From contig NZ_BAAAWO010000001.1 in the NCBI RefSeq assembly GCF_039535115.1, forward strand, positions 186,001-250,000: 64,000 bases of DNA, given 5' to 3'. Of this stretch, positions 10,776 through 20,125 are shown one piece after another. The notes under the pieces were generated by a model. It did no database searches, was not told where the DNA came from, and saw nothing but the letters and a program-made list of their open reading frames with translations. This DNA is from Paeniglutamicibacter sulfureus (GTDB lineage: Bacteria > Actinomycetota > Actinomycetes > Actinomycetales > Micrococcaceae). Numbering within the stretch: the first letter of the stretch is position 1; every line of letters begins with the position of its first letter. The translations under genes and the position numbers were made by a program.

Positions 10776-11156
10776 CTAGGCGTTACGTGGTGTATCGAGG
10801 AGCAGGCGCAATGACTGTGCTTCCTCGGCGGAGATGCCGCCGATGAAGCGGGCCAATACGGCTTCGCGATCCAGCACGGTACCCAGGGCTTCGTTCATCA
10901 AGGACACGGTGTGGTCCTCGCGGCTCGTCACCGACGTGTAGCGATGCGGACGGATGTCGCGCTCACGCGCCACCAAGCCCTTCTTTTCCAGTCGGGCCAA
11001 CACCGTCAGGACGGTGGTCACGGCAAGTTCCTTGCCCTCCACGTCGCCGGGTGCTGCGAGCTGGTCGCGAAGTTCATTGGCCGTGAGCGGGGATTCGGCA
11101 TCCCAAAGGAGTTCCATTACTGCGCGTTCAAGGTCGCCAAGAGTGGCCAATCTCAT
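10776..11156 (-). CDS. blaI: BlaI/MecI/CopY family transcriptional repressor
   Basis: A 126-residue winged-helix repressor. The N-terminal DNA-binding half reads LGDLERAVMELLWD, then a recognition region around LAVTTVLTVLARLEKKGLVARER. The C-terminal half is the dimerisation helix bundle (LARFIGGISAEEAQSLRLLL). It is paired with the M56 protease gene downstream and divergent from cydA. Two similar dyads of the type TTCTAC-N5-GTAGAA lie in the shared 198-bp gap, close in style to the TACTAC..GTAGTA half-sites I recall for mycobacterial BlaI. They are the obvious candidate targets. Confidence 0.92.
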   Translation of the reverse strand: MRLATLGDLERAVMELLWDAESPLTANELRDQLAAPGDVEGKELAVTTVLTVLARLEKKGLVARERDIRPHRYTSVTSREDHTVSLMNEALGTVLDREAVLARFIGGISAEEAQSLRLLLDTPRNA

Positions 11157-11259
11157 TTCCTTACAAAGTGTTCCAGGCCCCGTGTAGCTAACGCAGAGGC
11201 CAGCGGGAAGTGTGTTGAGTGCTTCCCGCTGGATCCAGTTTACCGCGTTGGGGCCAAAT

Positions 11260-11302
11260 GTTCTACAGTGGGTAGAAAGGAAGTTCTACGGATCGTAGAA
11301 CT
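11260..11302. promoter_or_regulatory. Tandem operator-like dyads upstream of cydA
   Basis: Two copies of TTCTAC-N5-GTAGAA: 11261-11277 and 11284-11300. The second extends to 9-bp perfect arms (AGTTCTACG at 11282-11290, CGTAGAACT at 11294-11302). Their centres are 23 bp apart, about two helical turns, so two dimers could bind one face. They lie 53-95 bp before the cydA start and about 105 bp before the blaI start. A weak -10-like TACAGT overlaps the first dyad. Confidence 0.7.
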
Positions 11303-11354
11303 CGGGGTGCGGGGCCGAAGCAACGCCGCGAATTACTGCACTGAAGGGTTTGGC

Positions 11355-12929
11355 ATGGATGCACTGGAAATTGCCAGATGGCAATTTGGGATCACCACCG
11401 TTTATCACTTCTTGATGGTTCCCTTGACGATCGGCCTGGGGCTCACGGTCGCGGTGATGCAAACCGCGTGGCACCGCAGCGGCAAGGAAGAATACCTGCG
11501 CATGACCAAGTTCTGGGGAAAGCTTTTCCTCATCAACTTCATCATGGGAGTGGCCACCGGCATCGTCCAGGAATTCCAGTTCGGCATGGCCTGGAGCGAA
11601 TACAGCCGCTTCGTCGGAGACGTCTTTGGTGCACCGCTGGCCATGGAGGCGTTGCTGGCGTTCTTCCTTGAATCCGTCCTCCTGGGGCTGTGGATCTTCG
11701 GCTGGGACCGGCTGCCCAAGCGCCTCCACCTGGCAACGATCTGGATTGCCTCCCTGGCCAGTATCTTTTCGGCCTACTTCATCCTGGTGGCCAACTCCTG
11801 GATGCAGCATCCCGTCGGCACCGAAATCGTCGACGGCCGCGCCACCATGGTCGATGCCTGGGCAGTCTTCACCAACAACACCGCCCTGGTCACGTTCCCG
11901 CACACCATCTTCGGGGCGTTTGCCGTCGCCGGCGGATTCCTGTTGGGCATCTCCTGGTACCACCTCCACAAGCGCCGCCAGTCGGGCATTGACACCGTGG
12001 ACGCCTCGGGCAAGGTCGTGGTGGGGGAGTCTGCAACCTTGGGGAAAAACCGCGACAAGGTCGACTACCAGGTCTGGATCAAGTCGCTGCGCATTGGCGC
12101 CGTCGTGGCGATGGTTGCGTTCATGGGTGTTGCCCTCTCCGGCCACGCCCAAGCCCAACTGATGATCCAGCAACAGCCGATGAAGATGGCAGCCGCGGAA
12201 GCGGCCTGCCATGACGGCACGGGGTTCTCCCTGTTGTCGGTGGGCGACCTTCGGGGCGGCGGCGCAACAACCTGCGACGACGTCGTCGGCGTCTTCGAAA
12301 TTCCGGGCTTGCTCTCCTTCCTCGCCCACGACAACTTCACGACCGAGGTCAAGGGGGTAAACACCCTCCTGCCCGAGTACCAGGAAAAGTACGGAACCCA
12401 CCTTCCGGACAACCCGATCTACGGTGATCGCGCCGGAACCGAGATCAACTACCTTCCGGTCATGGAGGTCACCTACTGGGGCTTCCGCCTGATGATCACC
12501 CTGGGCGGACTCTCCGCGGTTGCCGCGGCGGTGGCCCTGTGGCTGACCCGCAAGGGAACCGTGCCTCACAGCAAATGGATCTCCAGGCTCGCCGTCCTGG
12601 GAATCCTGGCACCTTTTGGCGGAAACGCCGCGGGATGGATCTTCACCGAAATGGGTCGCCAGCCTTTCGTGGTGGCACCCAACCCTAGCTTCCAAGGCAT
12701 CGACCAGGTCTTCATGTACACCGCGGCCGCCGTCTCTCCGGGGGTGAGTGCGGGGGAGATGCTCTTCTCATTGATCTCCCTGACCTCCATCTACGCATTC
12801 CTGCTGGTGGTCGAGGTCGTTCTGCTGACCCGTTACGTCCGTGGCGGGATCGGTTCGGCCATGCCCGAGCTCGATGGGCACCCCGATGACCAGGACAAGG
12901 ACACCGACGTGCTGTCCTTCGCCTACTGA
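11355..12929 (+). CDS. cydA: Cytochrome bd quinol oxidase subunit I
   Basis: Haem-bearing subunit of the high-affinity quinol:oxygen oxidase in the membrane, 524 residues. The N-terminus RWQFGITTVYHFLMVPLTIG contains His18, the equivalent of the b595 ligand. SWMQHPVGTE carries the next conserved His, and GWIFTEMGRQPFVV is near the C-terminal ligand region. The periplasmic Q-loop is of the short type. ATG at 11355 follows GAAGGG. First gene of cydA-cydB-cydDC; the operator-like dyads just upstream suggest control by the neighbouring BlaI. Confidence 0.97.
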   Translation: MDALEIARWQFGITTVYHFLMVPLTIGLGLTVAVMQTAWHRSGKEEYLRMTKFWGKLFLINFIMGVATGIVQEFQFGMAWSEYSRFVGDVFGAPLAMEALLAFFLESVLLGLWIFGWDRLPKRLHLATIWIASLASIFSAYFILVANSWMQHPVGTEIVDGRATMVDAWAVFTNNTALVTFPHTIFGAFAVAGGFLLGISWYHLHKRRQSGIDTVDASGKVVVGESATLGKNRDKVDYQVWIKSLRIGAVVAMVAFMGVALSGHAQAQLMIQQQPMKMAAAEAACHDGTGFSLLSVGDLRGGGATTCDDVVGVFEIPGLLSFLAHDNFTTEVKGVNTLLPEYQEKYGTHLPDNPIYGDRAGTEINYLPVMEVTYWGFRLMITLGGLSAVAAAVALWLTRKGTVPHSKWISRLAVLGILAPFGGNAAGWIFTEMGRQPFVVAPNPSFQGIDQVFMYTAAAVSPGVSAGEMLFSLISLTSIYAFLLVVEVVLLTRYVRGGIGSAMPELDGHPDDQDKDTDVLSFAY

Positions 12930-12958
12930 CCGCCGACTCAAGAGTTAGGACTGTACAA

Positions 12959-13981
12959 GTGGATTACCTGCCCACACTGTGGTTCATCCTGATAGCCGTG
13001 CTCTGGGGCGGCTACCTGTTCCTTGAAGGTTTCGACCTGGGGGTGGGGATGCTCATGAAGACCTTCGCCAAGAACGAGAAGCAGCGCCGCGTGCTGCTGA
13101 ACACCGTCGGCCCGGTCTGGGACGGCAATGAGGTCTGGCTGATCACCGCCGGGGCCGCGACCTTTGCAGCGTTCCCCTACTGGTACGCCTCGCTTTTCTC
13201 AGCCCTCTATGTCCCACTGACCTTGGTGCTCGTGGCCCTGATTTTCCGGGCAGTGGCCTTCGAATACCGCGGCAAGGCACACACCCATGCCGTGCGAAAG
13301 GCCTGGGACTGGGCCATCTTCCTGGGCTCCTTTGTCGCCGCTTTCGGCGTCGGGGCGATGCTGGCGCTGAGCACCACCGGACTTCCGCTGAACGCCAACG
13401 GCGACCGCGTGGGCGGGCCCTTTGCCTGGTTCAACATATACGCGGTCCTCGGCGGGCTCGCCGTTGTGGCATTCTGCCTGATTCACGCGTTGGCCTTCCT
13501 CGGCCTCAAAACGGACGGGGACATCCGCACCCGGGCGGCACGGCTCGTGGCCCGCTGGCTTCCCGTGGCCTTGCTGCCCATGGCCGCATGGGCGGTTGCG
13601 GTGGTGCTGCTGAACCACAGCATGGCCGCCGTGGCACCGCTGGGCCTGGCCGTATGCGCCCTGCTGTTCGCCTGGTTCCAGGCGAGCAAAAACCACGAAG
13701 GCCTGGTTTTCATCGGGTTGGGCATCTTCCTGCTGGCGGGGGTCGCGGCAATTTTCACCGCCGCATATCCCAACGTCCTGCCCTCCACCATTGACGCTGC
13801 CTTCAACCTGACGGTGTCCAACGCATCCTCGACCCCCTACACCCTCAGGCTCATGAGCATCGTGGCGGCTTTCGGCCTGCCCATGGTCCTGGCCTACCAG
13901 GCCTGGACCTACTGGGTGTTCCGCAAGCGGGTCACCGAGGTCCACATTCCCGAGGCACACACCGTGACCTCGATCGTCTGA
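12959..13981 (+). CDS. cydB: Cytochrome bd quinol oxidase subunit II
   Basis: A 340-residue membrane subunit that partners CydA. It opens with LPTLWFILIAVLWGGYLFLEGFDLGVGML, the conserved CydB start, and has GNEVWLITAGAATFAAFP near residues 60-80. About eight to nine hydrophobic segments are visible. The start is GTG at 12959 with TAGGA upstream, 29 bp after cydA; the fused cydDC gene follows after 23 bp. No haem ligand is expected in this subunit. Confidence 0.96.
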   Translation: MDYLPTLWFILIAVLWGGYLFLEGFDLGVGMLMKTFAKNEKQRRVLLNTVGPVWDGNEVWLITAGAATFAAFPYWYASLFSALYVPLTLVLVALIFRAVAFEYRGKAHTHAVRKAWDWAIFLGSFVAAFGVGAMLALSTTGLPLNANGDRVGGPFAWFNIYAVLGGLAVVAFCLIHALAFLGLKTDGDIRTRAARLVARWLPVALLPMAAWAVAVVLLNHSMAAVAPLGLAVCALLFAWFQASKNHEGLVFIGLGIFLLAGVAAIFTAAYPNVLPSTIDAAFNLTVSNASSTPYTLRLMSIVAAFGLPMVLAYQAWTYWVFRKRVTEVHIPEAHTVTSIV

Positions 13982-14004
13982 CCGGCACGAGGAGAAACCC
14001 CACC

Positions 14005-17000
14005 ATGAAACCCGTTCTTCCCGCCGGGACCGGTTCCAGGAAGGTCCTGGCCCTGTTGGCCGGACTCGCCGCATTCAAGGCCGGTGGCCTGGTCCTGGTT
14101 GCCGACGCCCTGGCCACTGCCATCAGCCAACTGGCTGCCGGCTCGCCACTCGATGTCCAGCGGCTGCTGGTGCTTGGCCTGGGCGGAACGATCCTTCGGG
14201 CAGCGGCGGTGTGGGGCACCGAGTTCGCGGCACACCGGGCCGGGCTCGGGGCCAAGGAGCAGCTACGCTCCCGGCTGCTGGCCGCCGGGCTGGACGGGAG
14301 GGTTGCCGGTGCCGACCCCGGAAACGGGGCGCTGGCGGCACTGGCCAGCCGCGGGCTGGACGGGCTGGACAACTACTACACGAAGTACTTGCCCGCGTTG
14401 GTATCCGCCATGGTCATCCCGGTCCTGGTCGGTGCCAGGATCCTGGCCGCTGACTGGATTTCCGCCCTTGTCGTCGTCCTTACGGTCCCGCTCATTCCGG
14501 TGTTCATGATCCTGATTGGACTGCATACCCAGGATCGGGTCCAGGCCGCGGCCGCCGGGTTGGACAGGCTTTCGAACCAGCTGCTGGAACTGGCCCAGGG
14601 GCTTCCCGCCCTCATTGGGCTGCGCCGGGCGGAGGGCAAGGGCAGGGCCCTGGCCAAGGTCTCCGAGGACTACCGCGAGTCCAGCATGAAGACGCTGCGC
14701 ACGGCATTTCTCTCCGGGCTGGCCCTCGAACTCATCGCCACCATCTCGGTGGCGGTGGTCGCCGTCTTCATCGGCGTGCGCCTGGTCTACGGACATATGG
14801 GCCTGGAAGCCGGGTTGATTGCCCTGATCCTGGCCCCTGAATGCTACCTGCCGCTGCGTGCGCTGGGGGCGGCATTCCACTCCTCGGAGGATGGGGTCCA
14901 GGCCCTTGAACGCACAGAGGGATTCATAGGCGCCACTGCATCGGACGGGCCGGATTCCGGGCGCCGGACACCGTCCGGGTCCTCGCCCGTGTTGTCCATC
15001 AAGGGCCTTTCGGTCAGTTATGCCCGGCGGTCCGAGCCGGTGGTTTCCGGGCTGGACCTGCAGCTGGATGCCGGCGCCGTGCACGTGCTGGATGCCGAAA
15101 GTGGCAGCGGGAAAACCACGCTTCTGCAGGCGGTCCTCGGCCAACTTGGGCAGGGGGCCGAGATCGGAGGCGAGGTTCGCGTGGACCTGTCCCGCACGGC
15201 GTTCATCTCCCAGCACCCCCGGTTCACCGAGCCCACCGTGTCAGGCGAGATCCGGCTGCACGCCGGCGCAGGACTGTCCGGGGGAATGCTTTGGGCGGTC
15301 CTGGAAGAGGCGAACATCGCACACCTGGCGCAGCGGAACCTGGTGGACTGCAGCCCCGGCGAGCTGCGCCGCCTGGCCGTGGCGCGGGTGCTCGCCAAGG
15401 TGGCCGCCGACCCCGGAGTCAATCTGGTGCTGGCCGACGAACCGACAGCGCATCTGGACGAGGAGTCCGCCGTCCGCATCCGCCTGGCAATGCGCCGACT
15501 GCGCGGTCAATGCGCACTGCTGGTGGCCACCCACGACAGGGCCCTGGCTACGATGCTGCAGGCCCCGGACGCCGCCGCGCGACCGGCGGCCGAAGACCAC
15601 GGACCCGCGCAACCCCCGCTCTTGGCCGCTGTTCCCGCACACCCTGCTCCAGTGCGCGAACCCCGGGCCGCGCTCCCGGGCCCGCGTGCCGCTCACTGGC
15701 GGCTGCTGGGCTCCATGCCGTGGTTCCGCAACGGCATGCTTCCGGGTCTCGTGCTGGCCGCGGCCGCGGCGATCTTCGGAGCAGGGCTGACCGGGATCTC
15801 CGGCTGGCTCATCGTCACCGCGAGCCACCAACCCCCGATGCTGCACTTGATGGTCGCCATCGTGGGCGTGCGCACCTTCGGCATCGGCCGCGCGGTCCTG
15901 CGCTACGCCGAGCAATTGCGCGTGCACGACGCCGTCATGGGCTTCGCCTCCACCCTGCGGCAACGCCTCTGGGATGCGCTGGTAGCACGGCCACATGGCT
16001 GGGGCCGGCTCACCCGTTCGGGTGCTGCACTGGGTCACCTGGTGGCCGAGGTCGATGAGGTGCGCGACGCAGTGCCCCGGGTCCTGGTGCCGCCGGTCGC
16101 GGGAATCGCCACCTGGGTTGCCGTGACCGTGGGAATCGGCTTCTGGGCCCCGGCGGCGTTGCCGCTGGCGCTGGGGTTGGGGCTCGCTGCCTTTGTGCTG
16201 TTGCCGGCGGCCGTGCTTGCGGTGGAAAGGCGCAGCACCATACACACCAGCCGGCACCGCATGTGGCTTGCTTCCCGGGTGCCCACGCTGTTGGGCGCGG
16301 CGGGGGACTTGCGTGCCAACCGGGTCGGCCCGCGGGCCCTGTCGGAGTTCACCGCGGCCGACGCGAGCGCAACCAGGTTGCTGCGTGCCGCAGCCCGTGG
16401 CGCCGGTGTCGCCCAGGGCGGGGCGGTGCTGCTTTCCTCGCTGGCCGCGGTGCTGGCGGTGGTCCTGGTGGGGACCGGCGGAGAAGCGGCGGCAGTGGCC
16501 GCGCTGCTGCTCCTGGCCCTGGGCGAGCCGATCGCCAACACCTCCATGTCCATCCAGCAATTGCCGCAACTCGATGACGTGTTGCGCCGCGTCTGGGCCA
16601 CTGCCGGCGGCACGGGCCACACCCCGGAACCCGCCGGCGTCGCGGAGGTGCAGACCACGGAGGTACAGACCGCGGAACTGGGACTGCGGCTGCACGCTGC
16701 CGACATCGGCTGGGCCGCTGGGGAGCCGGTTGTCCAAGGTCTCGACCTTGACGTGAATCCGGGCGAATGGGTCGCGATCACCGGCCCCTCGGGCTCGGGA
16801 AAGTCGACGCTGCTGGCGGCCATGCTGGGTGCCCTGAAGCCCCTGTCCGGTGCCCTGCAGGCCAGGCGGGGTGATGGGGATTGGATGCCCATTGGTGCCG
16901 CTGACCTGGCCCGGGTGGCCTGGTGCCCGCAGGAAGCCCACCTCTTCGATTCCTCCGTGCGCTCCAACCTCGGGCTAGGCAGGGACGCCGAAGACCAGCC

Positions 17001-17355
17001 CTCCGACGCCGAACTGCGGGCGGTGCTGGCCAAGGTCGGGCTGGAATCGTGGTTGGGAACGCTGCCAGCGGGCTTGGATGAGCGCATCGGTTCCGGGGGC
17101 CACCAGCTTTCCGGCGGCCAGCGCCAACGCCTGGCCGTGGCCCGTGCCCTGGCCGCAAGGGCACGGGTGCTGCTGCTGGATGAACCAACCGCACACCTGG
17201 GCGCGGACGAATCGGTGGCATTGGTCGCCGATCTCCGCGCGGGCTTGGCGGGCGAAGCGGTGCTGCTGGTGACCCACGACGGAGCCGTTGCGGCACTGGC
17301 TGACAGGGTCCATGAACTGGATTCGGCGTCGCTTCAGGTGCCGGCCGCGGTCTAA
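14005..17355 (+). CDS. cydDC: Fused CydD-CydC thiol-reductant ABC exporter
   Basis: A single 1116-residue polypeptide joining both halves of the cysteine/glutathione-type ABC exporter needed for cytochrome bd assembly. Order: membrane domain 1 (about 1-300), ATPase 1 (about 330-510), membrane domain 2 (about 565-870), ATPase 2 (about 895-1110). ATPase 1 has Walker A ESGSGKTT near residue 364 and Walker B VLADEPTAHLD, but its signature is CSPGE instead of LSGGQ. ATPase 2 is complete: Walker A GPSGSGKST near 930, LSGGQRQR, LLLDEPTAHLG and a TTHD-like switch. One catalytic site is therefore probably degenerate. In many bacteria cydD and cydC are separate genes. The substrate in this mycothiol-type organism is not known from sequence. 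Confidence 0.95.
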   Translation: MKPVLPAGTGSRKVLALLAGLAAFKAGGLVLVADALATAISQLAAGSPLDVQRLLVLGLGGTILRAAAVWGTEFAAHRAGLGAKEQLRSRLLAAGLDGRVAGADPGNGALAALASRGLDGLDNYYTKYLPALVSAMVIPVLVGARILAADWISALVVVLTVPLIPVFMILIGLHTQDRVQAAAAGLDRLSNQLLELAQGLPALIGLRRAEGKGRALAKVSEDYRESSMKTLRTAFLSGLALELIATISVAVVAVFIGVRLVYGHMGLEAGLIALILAPECYLPLRALGAAFHSSEDGVQALERTEGFIGATASDGPDSGRRTPSGSSPVLSIKGLSVSYARRSEPVVSGLDLQLDAGAVHVLDAESGSGKTTLLQAVLGQLGQGAEIGGEVRVDLSRTAFISQHPRFTEPTVSGEIRLHAGAGLSGGMLWAVLEEANIAHLAQRNLVDCSPGELRRLAVARVLAKVAADPGVNLVLADEPTAHLDEESAVRIRLAMRRLRGQCALLVATHDRALATMLQAPDAAARPAAEDHGPAQPPLLAAVPAHPAPVREPRAALPGPRAAHWRLLGSMPWFRNGMLPGLVLAAAAAIFGAGLTGISGWLIVTASHQPPMLHLMVAIVGVRTFGIGRAVLRYAEQLRVHDAVMGFASTLRQRLWDALVARPHGWGRLTRSGAALGHLVAEVDEVRDAVPRVLVPPVAGIATWVAVTVGIGFWAPAALPLALGLGLAAFVLLPAAVLAVERRSTIHTSRHRMWLASRVPTLLGAAGDLRANRVGPRALSEFTAADASATRLLRAAARGAGVAQGGAVLLSSLAAVLAVVLVGTGGEAAAVAALLLLALGEPIANTSMSIQQLPQLDDVLRRVWATAGGTGHTPEPAGVAEVQTTEVQTAELGLRLHAADIGWAAGEPVVQGLDLDVNPGEWVAITGPSGSGKSTLLAAMLGALKPLSGALQARRGDGDWMPIGAADLARVAWCPQEAHLFDSSVRSNLGLGRDAEDQPSDAELRAVLAKVGLESWLGTLPAGLDERIGSGGHQLSGGQRQRLAVARALAARARVLLLDEPTAHLGADESVALVADLRAGLAGEAVLLVTHDGAVAALADRVHELDSASLQVPAAV

Positions 17356-17375
17356 CTCTGGGAAGCGGAAAACGT

Positions 17376-17416
17376 GCCGGAGGCCAGGTTGCGCGGTGCG
17401 CAGCCTGGCCTCCGGC
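17376..17416. terminator. Convergent terminator between cydDC and the Ig-repeat gene
   Basis: Arms GCCGGAGGCCAGG (17376-17388) and CCTGGCCTCCGGC (17404-17416), perfect over 13 bp, with an inner GCGC/GCGC pair that lengthens the stem. It lies between two converging genes. Confidence 0.75.
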
Positions 17417-17443
17417 CTGTTGTGCTAGGACTTCACGGAGTCG

Positions 17444-20125
17444 TTAGCGGGCTCCCGTCGTGAAGGACCATGTGGTGGCCGCGAGCGCGTTGCCGCGGGC
17501 ATCCTTGATGCCGTTGGAGAGCCGAACCGTGTAGCGGCTTCCCGCAGCCAGGCTGGCCTTGGGATTCAGCGTGGCCGTGCGAGTCGTGGCGTTGTAGCTA
17601 ACCACTGCCCCGACCGTTGCGCCGGCCCGGTTTGTCAACTTCACCGTGGTGGTGTTGATGCCGGAGACAGGCTCGCTGAACTTCGCCGTGACATTGGTGG
17701 CACGAGCCACGTTGGTGGCGTTGACTGCCGGGCTGCGCCCGGTGACCCTTGGCGCCGGATCGGTGGTGAACGCCCACGTCGTGGCCGTCAGCGGGTTCCC
17801 GCGGACATCCTTGATGCCGCTGGAAAGCCGCACCGTGTACCGGGTTCCCAAGGCCAGGCTGGCCGTCGGATTCAGCGTGGCGGTGCGCGTGGTGGCGTTG
17901 TAGCTCACTGCAGCCGCCACCTTGGCGCCGGTGGGGGAGGTCAGCCACAGGTTGGTGGTGTTGACCCCGGAGACCGCCTCGCTGAACTTCACGGTGACAT
18001 TGGTGGTGTGTGCCACGTTGGTGGCATTGGCCGCCGGTGTCCGTCCGGTGATGGTCGGCAGCGGATCGGTGGTGAAGGACCAAGTGGTGGCCGTCAGCGG
18101 GTTGCTGCGGGCGTCCTTGATGCCGTTGGAGAGCCTAACCGTGTAACGGGTGCCCGCGGCCAGGGTGGCCGAGGGGTTGAGCGTGGCGGTGCGCGTGGTG
18201 GCGTTGTACGTCACGGCTGCCGCGACGTTGGTTCCCGCCGGGTTCGTCAGCCGTACGGTGGTGGTGTTGATGCCGGTGACGGGTTCGCTGAACTTCACCG
18301 CCACATTGGTGGTGCGTGCCACGTTGGTGGCATTGGCCGCCGGCGTCCGACCTGTGACGGTTGGCAGCGGATCGGTGGTGAAGGACCACGTGGTGGCCGG
18401 CAGTGCGTTGCCCCGGGGGTCCTTGATGCCCGCGCCCAACGAGACCGTGTAACGGGTGCCGGCGGCCAGGGTGGCCGTCGGGTTCAGCCTTGCCAGGCGC
18501 GTTGCCGCGTCAAAGGTGACAACTGCCGACACCGCGGCACCGGTCGAGGTGGTCAACCGCATATTGGTGGCATTGACCCCGGTCATGACCTCGCTGAACC
18601 TTACGTCCACGTTGCCGGTGCGTGCCACGTTGGTGGCATTCACCGCCGGTGTCCGGCCGGTGATCACCGGTGCCGCATCCGTGGTGAAGGTCCACGCGGT
18701 GGCAGGAAGCAGACTGCCGCTCGCATCGTGGATGGCGTTGGACAGGGACACTTTGTAAGTGGTGCCCAGGGCCAGGTTGGCCGTCGGATCTAGGGTTGCC
18801 GTGCGGGTCGCTGCGTCATAGGAAATGGTGGCCGGGACTGCGGTCCCTGCGGCCGTTGCCAGTGTCACGGTGGTTGCATCGATTCCGAGAACGTCTTCGC
18901 TGAATGTCGCCGAGACAGTGTTTCCGAGGGGGATATCCACAGCGTTGGCAACGGGTGTCCGCGCCGTGACGGCCGGTGCCACATCGGTGGTGAACGACCA
19001 CGAAACCGGTGCCAGGGCGTTGGCGCTCGCATCCTGGATGCCGGCGGTCAGCGACATCGTGTAGACGGTGTTATTGGCCAGGCTTGCCGACGGATCGACG
19101 GTAACGGTGCGGGTTGCCGCGTCATAGCTGATGGTCGATGCGACCACCGTGCCGTCCGCATGCGTCAGGCGCACATTGTTCGGGTTGAATCCGGCGACGG
19201 ACTCGCTGAACGACGCGGTGATGTTCGCCGCCACGGGAATGCCGGTGGCGGCGGCGGCCGGGGCCTGGGCGGTCATCAAGGGAGCCGTCACGTCGTTGGG
19301 ATTGAGCGGCGGTTCCGTTCCATCGCTGGAAATCTTCCCTTGGAGACCAAACAGATTCGTGGACAGGTTCACTCCTCCGCCGGTGACCGAGAAGGCGTTG
19401 GTGCCGAAGGGGCTTCCGGTCACGGTGTGCTCCGCGTCGGGGTTCCCCAGGTAGCCGTCCGGCGCTGCCGGGGCCTGGGCCGGATCCCACTTCAGGAATG
19501 GGCCGATATTGCTCTTGAGCGGCGTGGTGAAGTTTTCTATTGCAGGGGAAATGTCTTCAACGAGTTTGCCGTCCCCGGCTGCATCGGTATCGAGGGTCAG
19601 GCTGCCGTAGGGATGAGTGAACGTCAACGTCGTGTTGGCGGGTCCGTCCTTGACCACCACGCGTTGTCGGCCGAAAACGACCTGTTCTCCGGCCTGGACG
19701 GCGTTGGCGAAGGCCGCCTCGAGTCCAAGGACCAAAACGGCGCTTCCCCCGCCGGGGAATTCCAATTCGCTGGACGCCAGCATGTAGAAGGCTTCGTCCG
19801 GGAAATTGTCGGGGAAGGTAATCGGTGCCTCTGCGTTCGGGACGTCACCGGGAAGGAATCCGCACAGGGGATTCAAGGCGTCAAGACATAGCTCAAGGCG
19901 GGTGCCGGCACTGTCCTGGTAGAAACTGGGAAAACCGGTATCCGTGTTGACGGGACCCACGGCCACGATTCCCCCGGGGTTCTTGACGATGACCTGGGTT
20001 GCCGCCTGGGCGGGGGTATGCATGCCCAGTGCCAGAAGCCCGATCGTCGTAATCGCAATTTTTCTTTGAAGGTTTCTTGGCGCCGCAGTGTGCCGCCCCG
20101 AGCTCCTGAGTTGGTTGGATTTCAT
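17444..20125 (-). CDS. Secreted protein with six Ig-like (Big_5/SbsA type) repeats
   Basis: An 893-residue exported protein. The signal peptide has RK then a hydrophobic core and a likely cut after PAQA (residue 41). Residues 42-280 form an N-terminal domain I cannot name; it includes FPDNFPDEAFYM, LGLEAAFAN and KWDPAQAPAAPDGYLG, a pattern I associate with secreted actinobacterial proteins. Residues 281-893 are six repeats of about 102 residues, each beginning like TGRTPAANATNV and ending W(S/T/A)FTTD. There is no LPXTG motif or C-terminal anchor helix, so it may be released or held non-covalently. A role at the cell surface (adhesion, spacing) is only inferred. It stands alone between strong hairpins. 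Confidence 0.85.
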   Translation of the reverse strand: MKSNQLRSSGRHTAAPRNLQRKIAITTIGLLALGMHTPAQAATQVIVKNPGGIVAVGPVNTDTGFPSFYQDSAGTRLELCLDALNPLCGFLPGDVPNAEAPITFPDNFPDEAFYMLASSELEFPGGGSAVLVLGLEAAFANAVQAGEQVVFGRQRVVVKDGPANTTLTFTHPYGSLTLDTDAAGDGKLVEDISPAIENFTTPLKSNIGPFLKWDPAQAPAAPDGYLGNPDAEHTVTGSPFGTNAFSVTGGGVNLSTNLFGLQGKISSDGTEPPLNPNDVTAPLMTAQAPAAAATGIPVAANITASFSESVAGFNPNNVRLTHADGTVVASTISYDAATRTVTVDPSASLANNTVYTMSLTAGIQDASANALAPVSWSFTTDVAPAVTARTPVANAVDIPLGNTVSATFSEDVLGIDATTVTLATAAGTAVPATISYDAATRTATLDPTANLALGTTYKVSLSNAIHDASGSLLPATAWTFTTDAAPVITGRTPAVNATNVARTGNVDVRFSEVMTGVNATNMRLTTSTGAAVSAVVTFDAATRLARLNPTATLAAGTRYTVSLGAGIKDPRGNALPATTWSFTTDPLPTVTGRTPAANATNVARTTNVAVKFSEPVTGINTTTVRLTNPAGTNVAAAVTYNATTRTATLNPSATLAAGTRYTVRLSNGIKDARSNPLTATTWSFTTDPLPTITGRTPAANATNVAHTTNVTVKFSEAVSGVNTTNLWLTSPTGAKVAAAVSYNATTRTATLNPTASLALGTRYTVRLSSGIKDVRGNPLTATTWAFTTDPAPRVTGRSPAVNATNVARATNVTAKFSEPVSGINTTTVKLTNRAGATVGAVVSYNATTRTATLNPKASLAAGSRYTVRLSNGIKDARGNALAATTWSFTTGAR
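17447..19285 (-). repeat. Six tandem 306-bp coding repeats
   Basis: Direct repeats with a period of 306 bp, for example the segment around CCTTGATGCCG at about 17503, 17809 and 18115. The last four units are close at DNA level; the first two are more diverged. The pattern suggests recent unit duplication or homogenisation, and makes unit number prone to change. Confidence 0.85.

Noticed and set aside
15098-15560. Frameshift or truncation in the first ATPase domain of cydDC
   Set aside because: The frame is open and Walker A, Walker B and the His switch are present; only the signature motif differs, so it is natural divergence, not damage.
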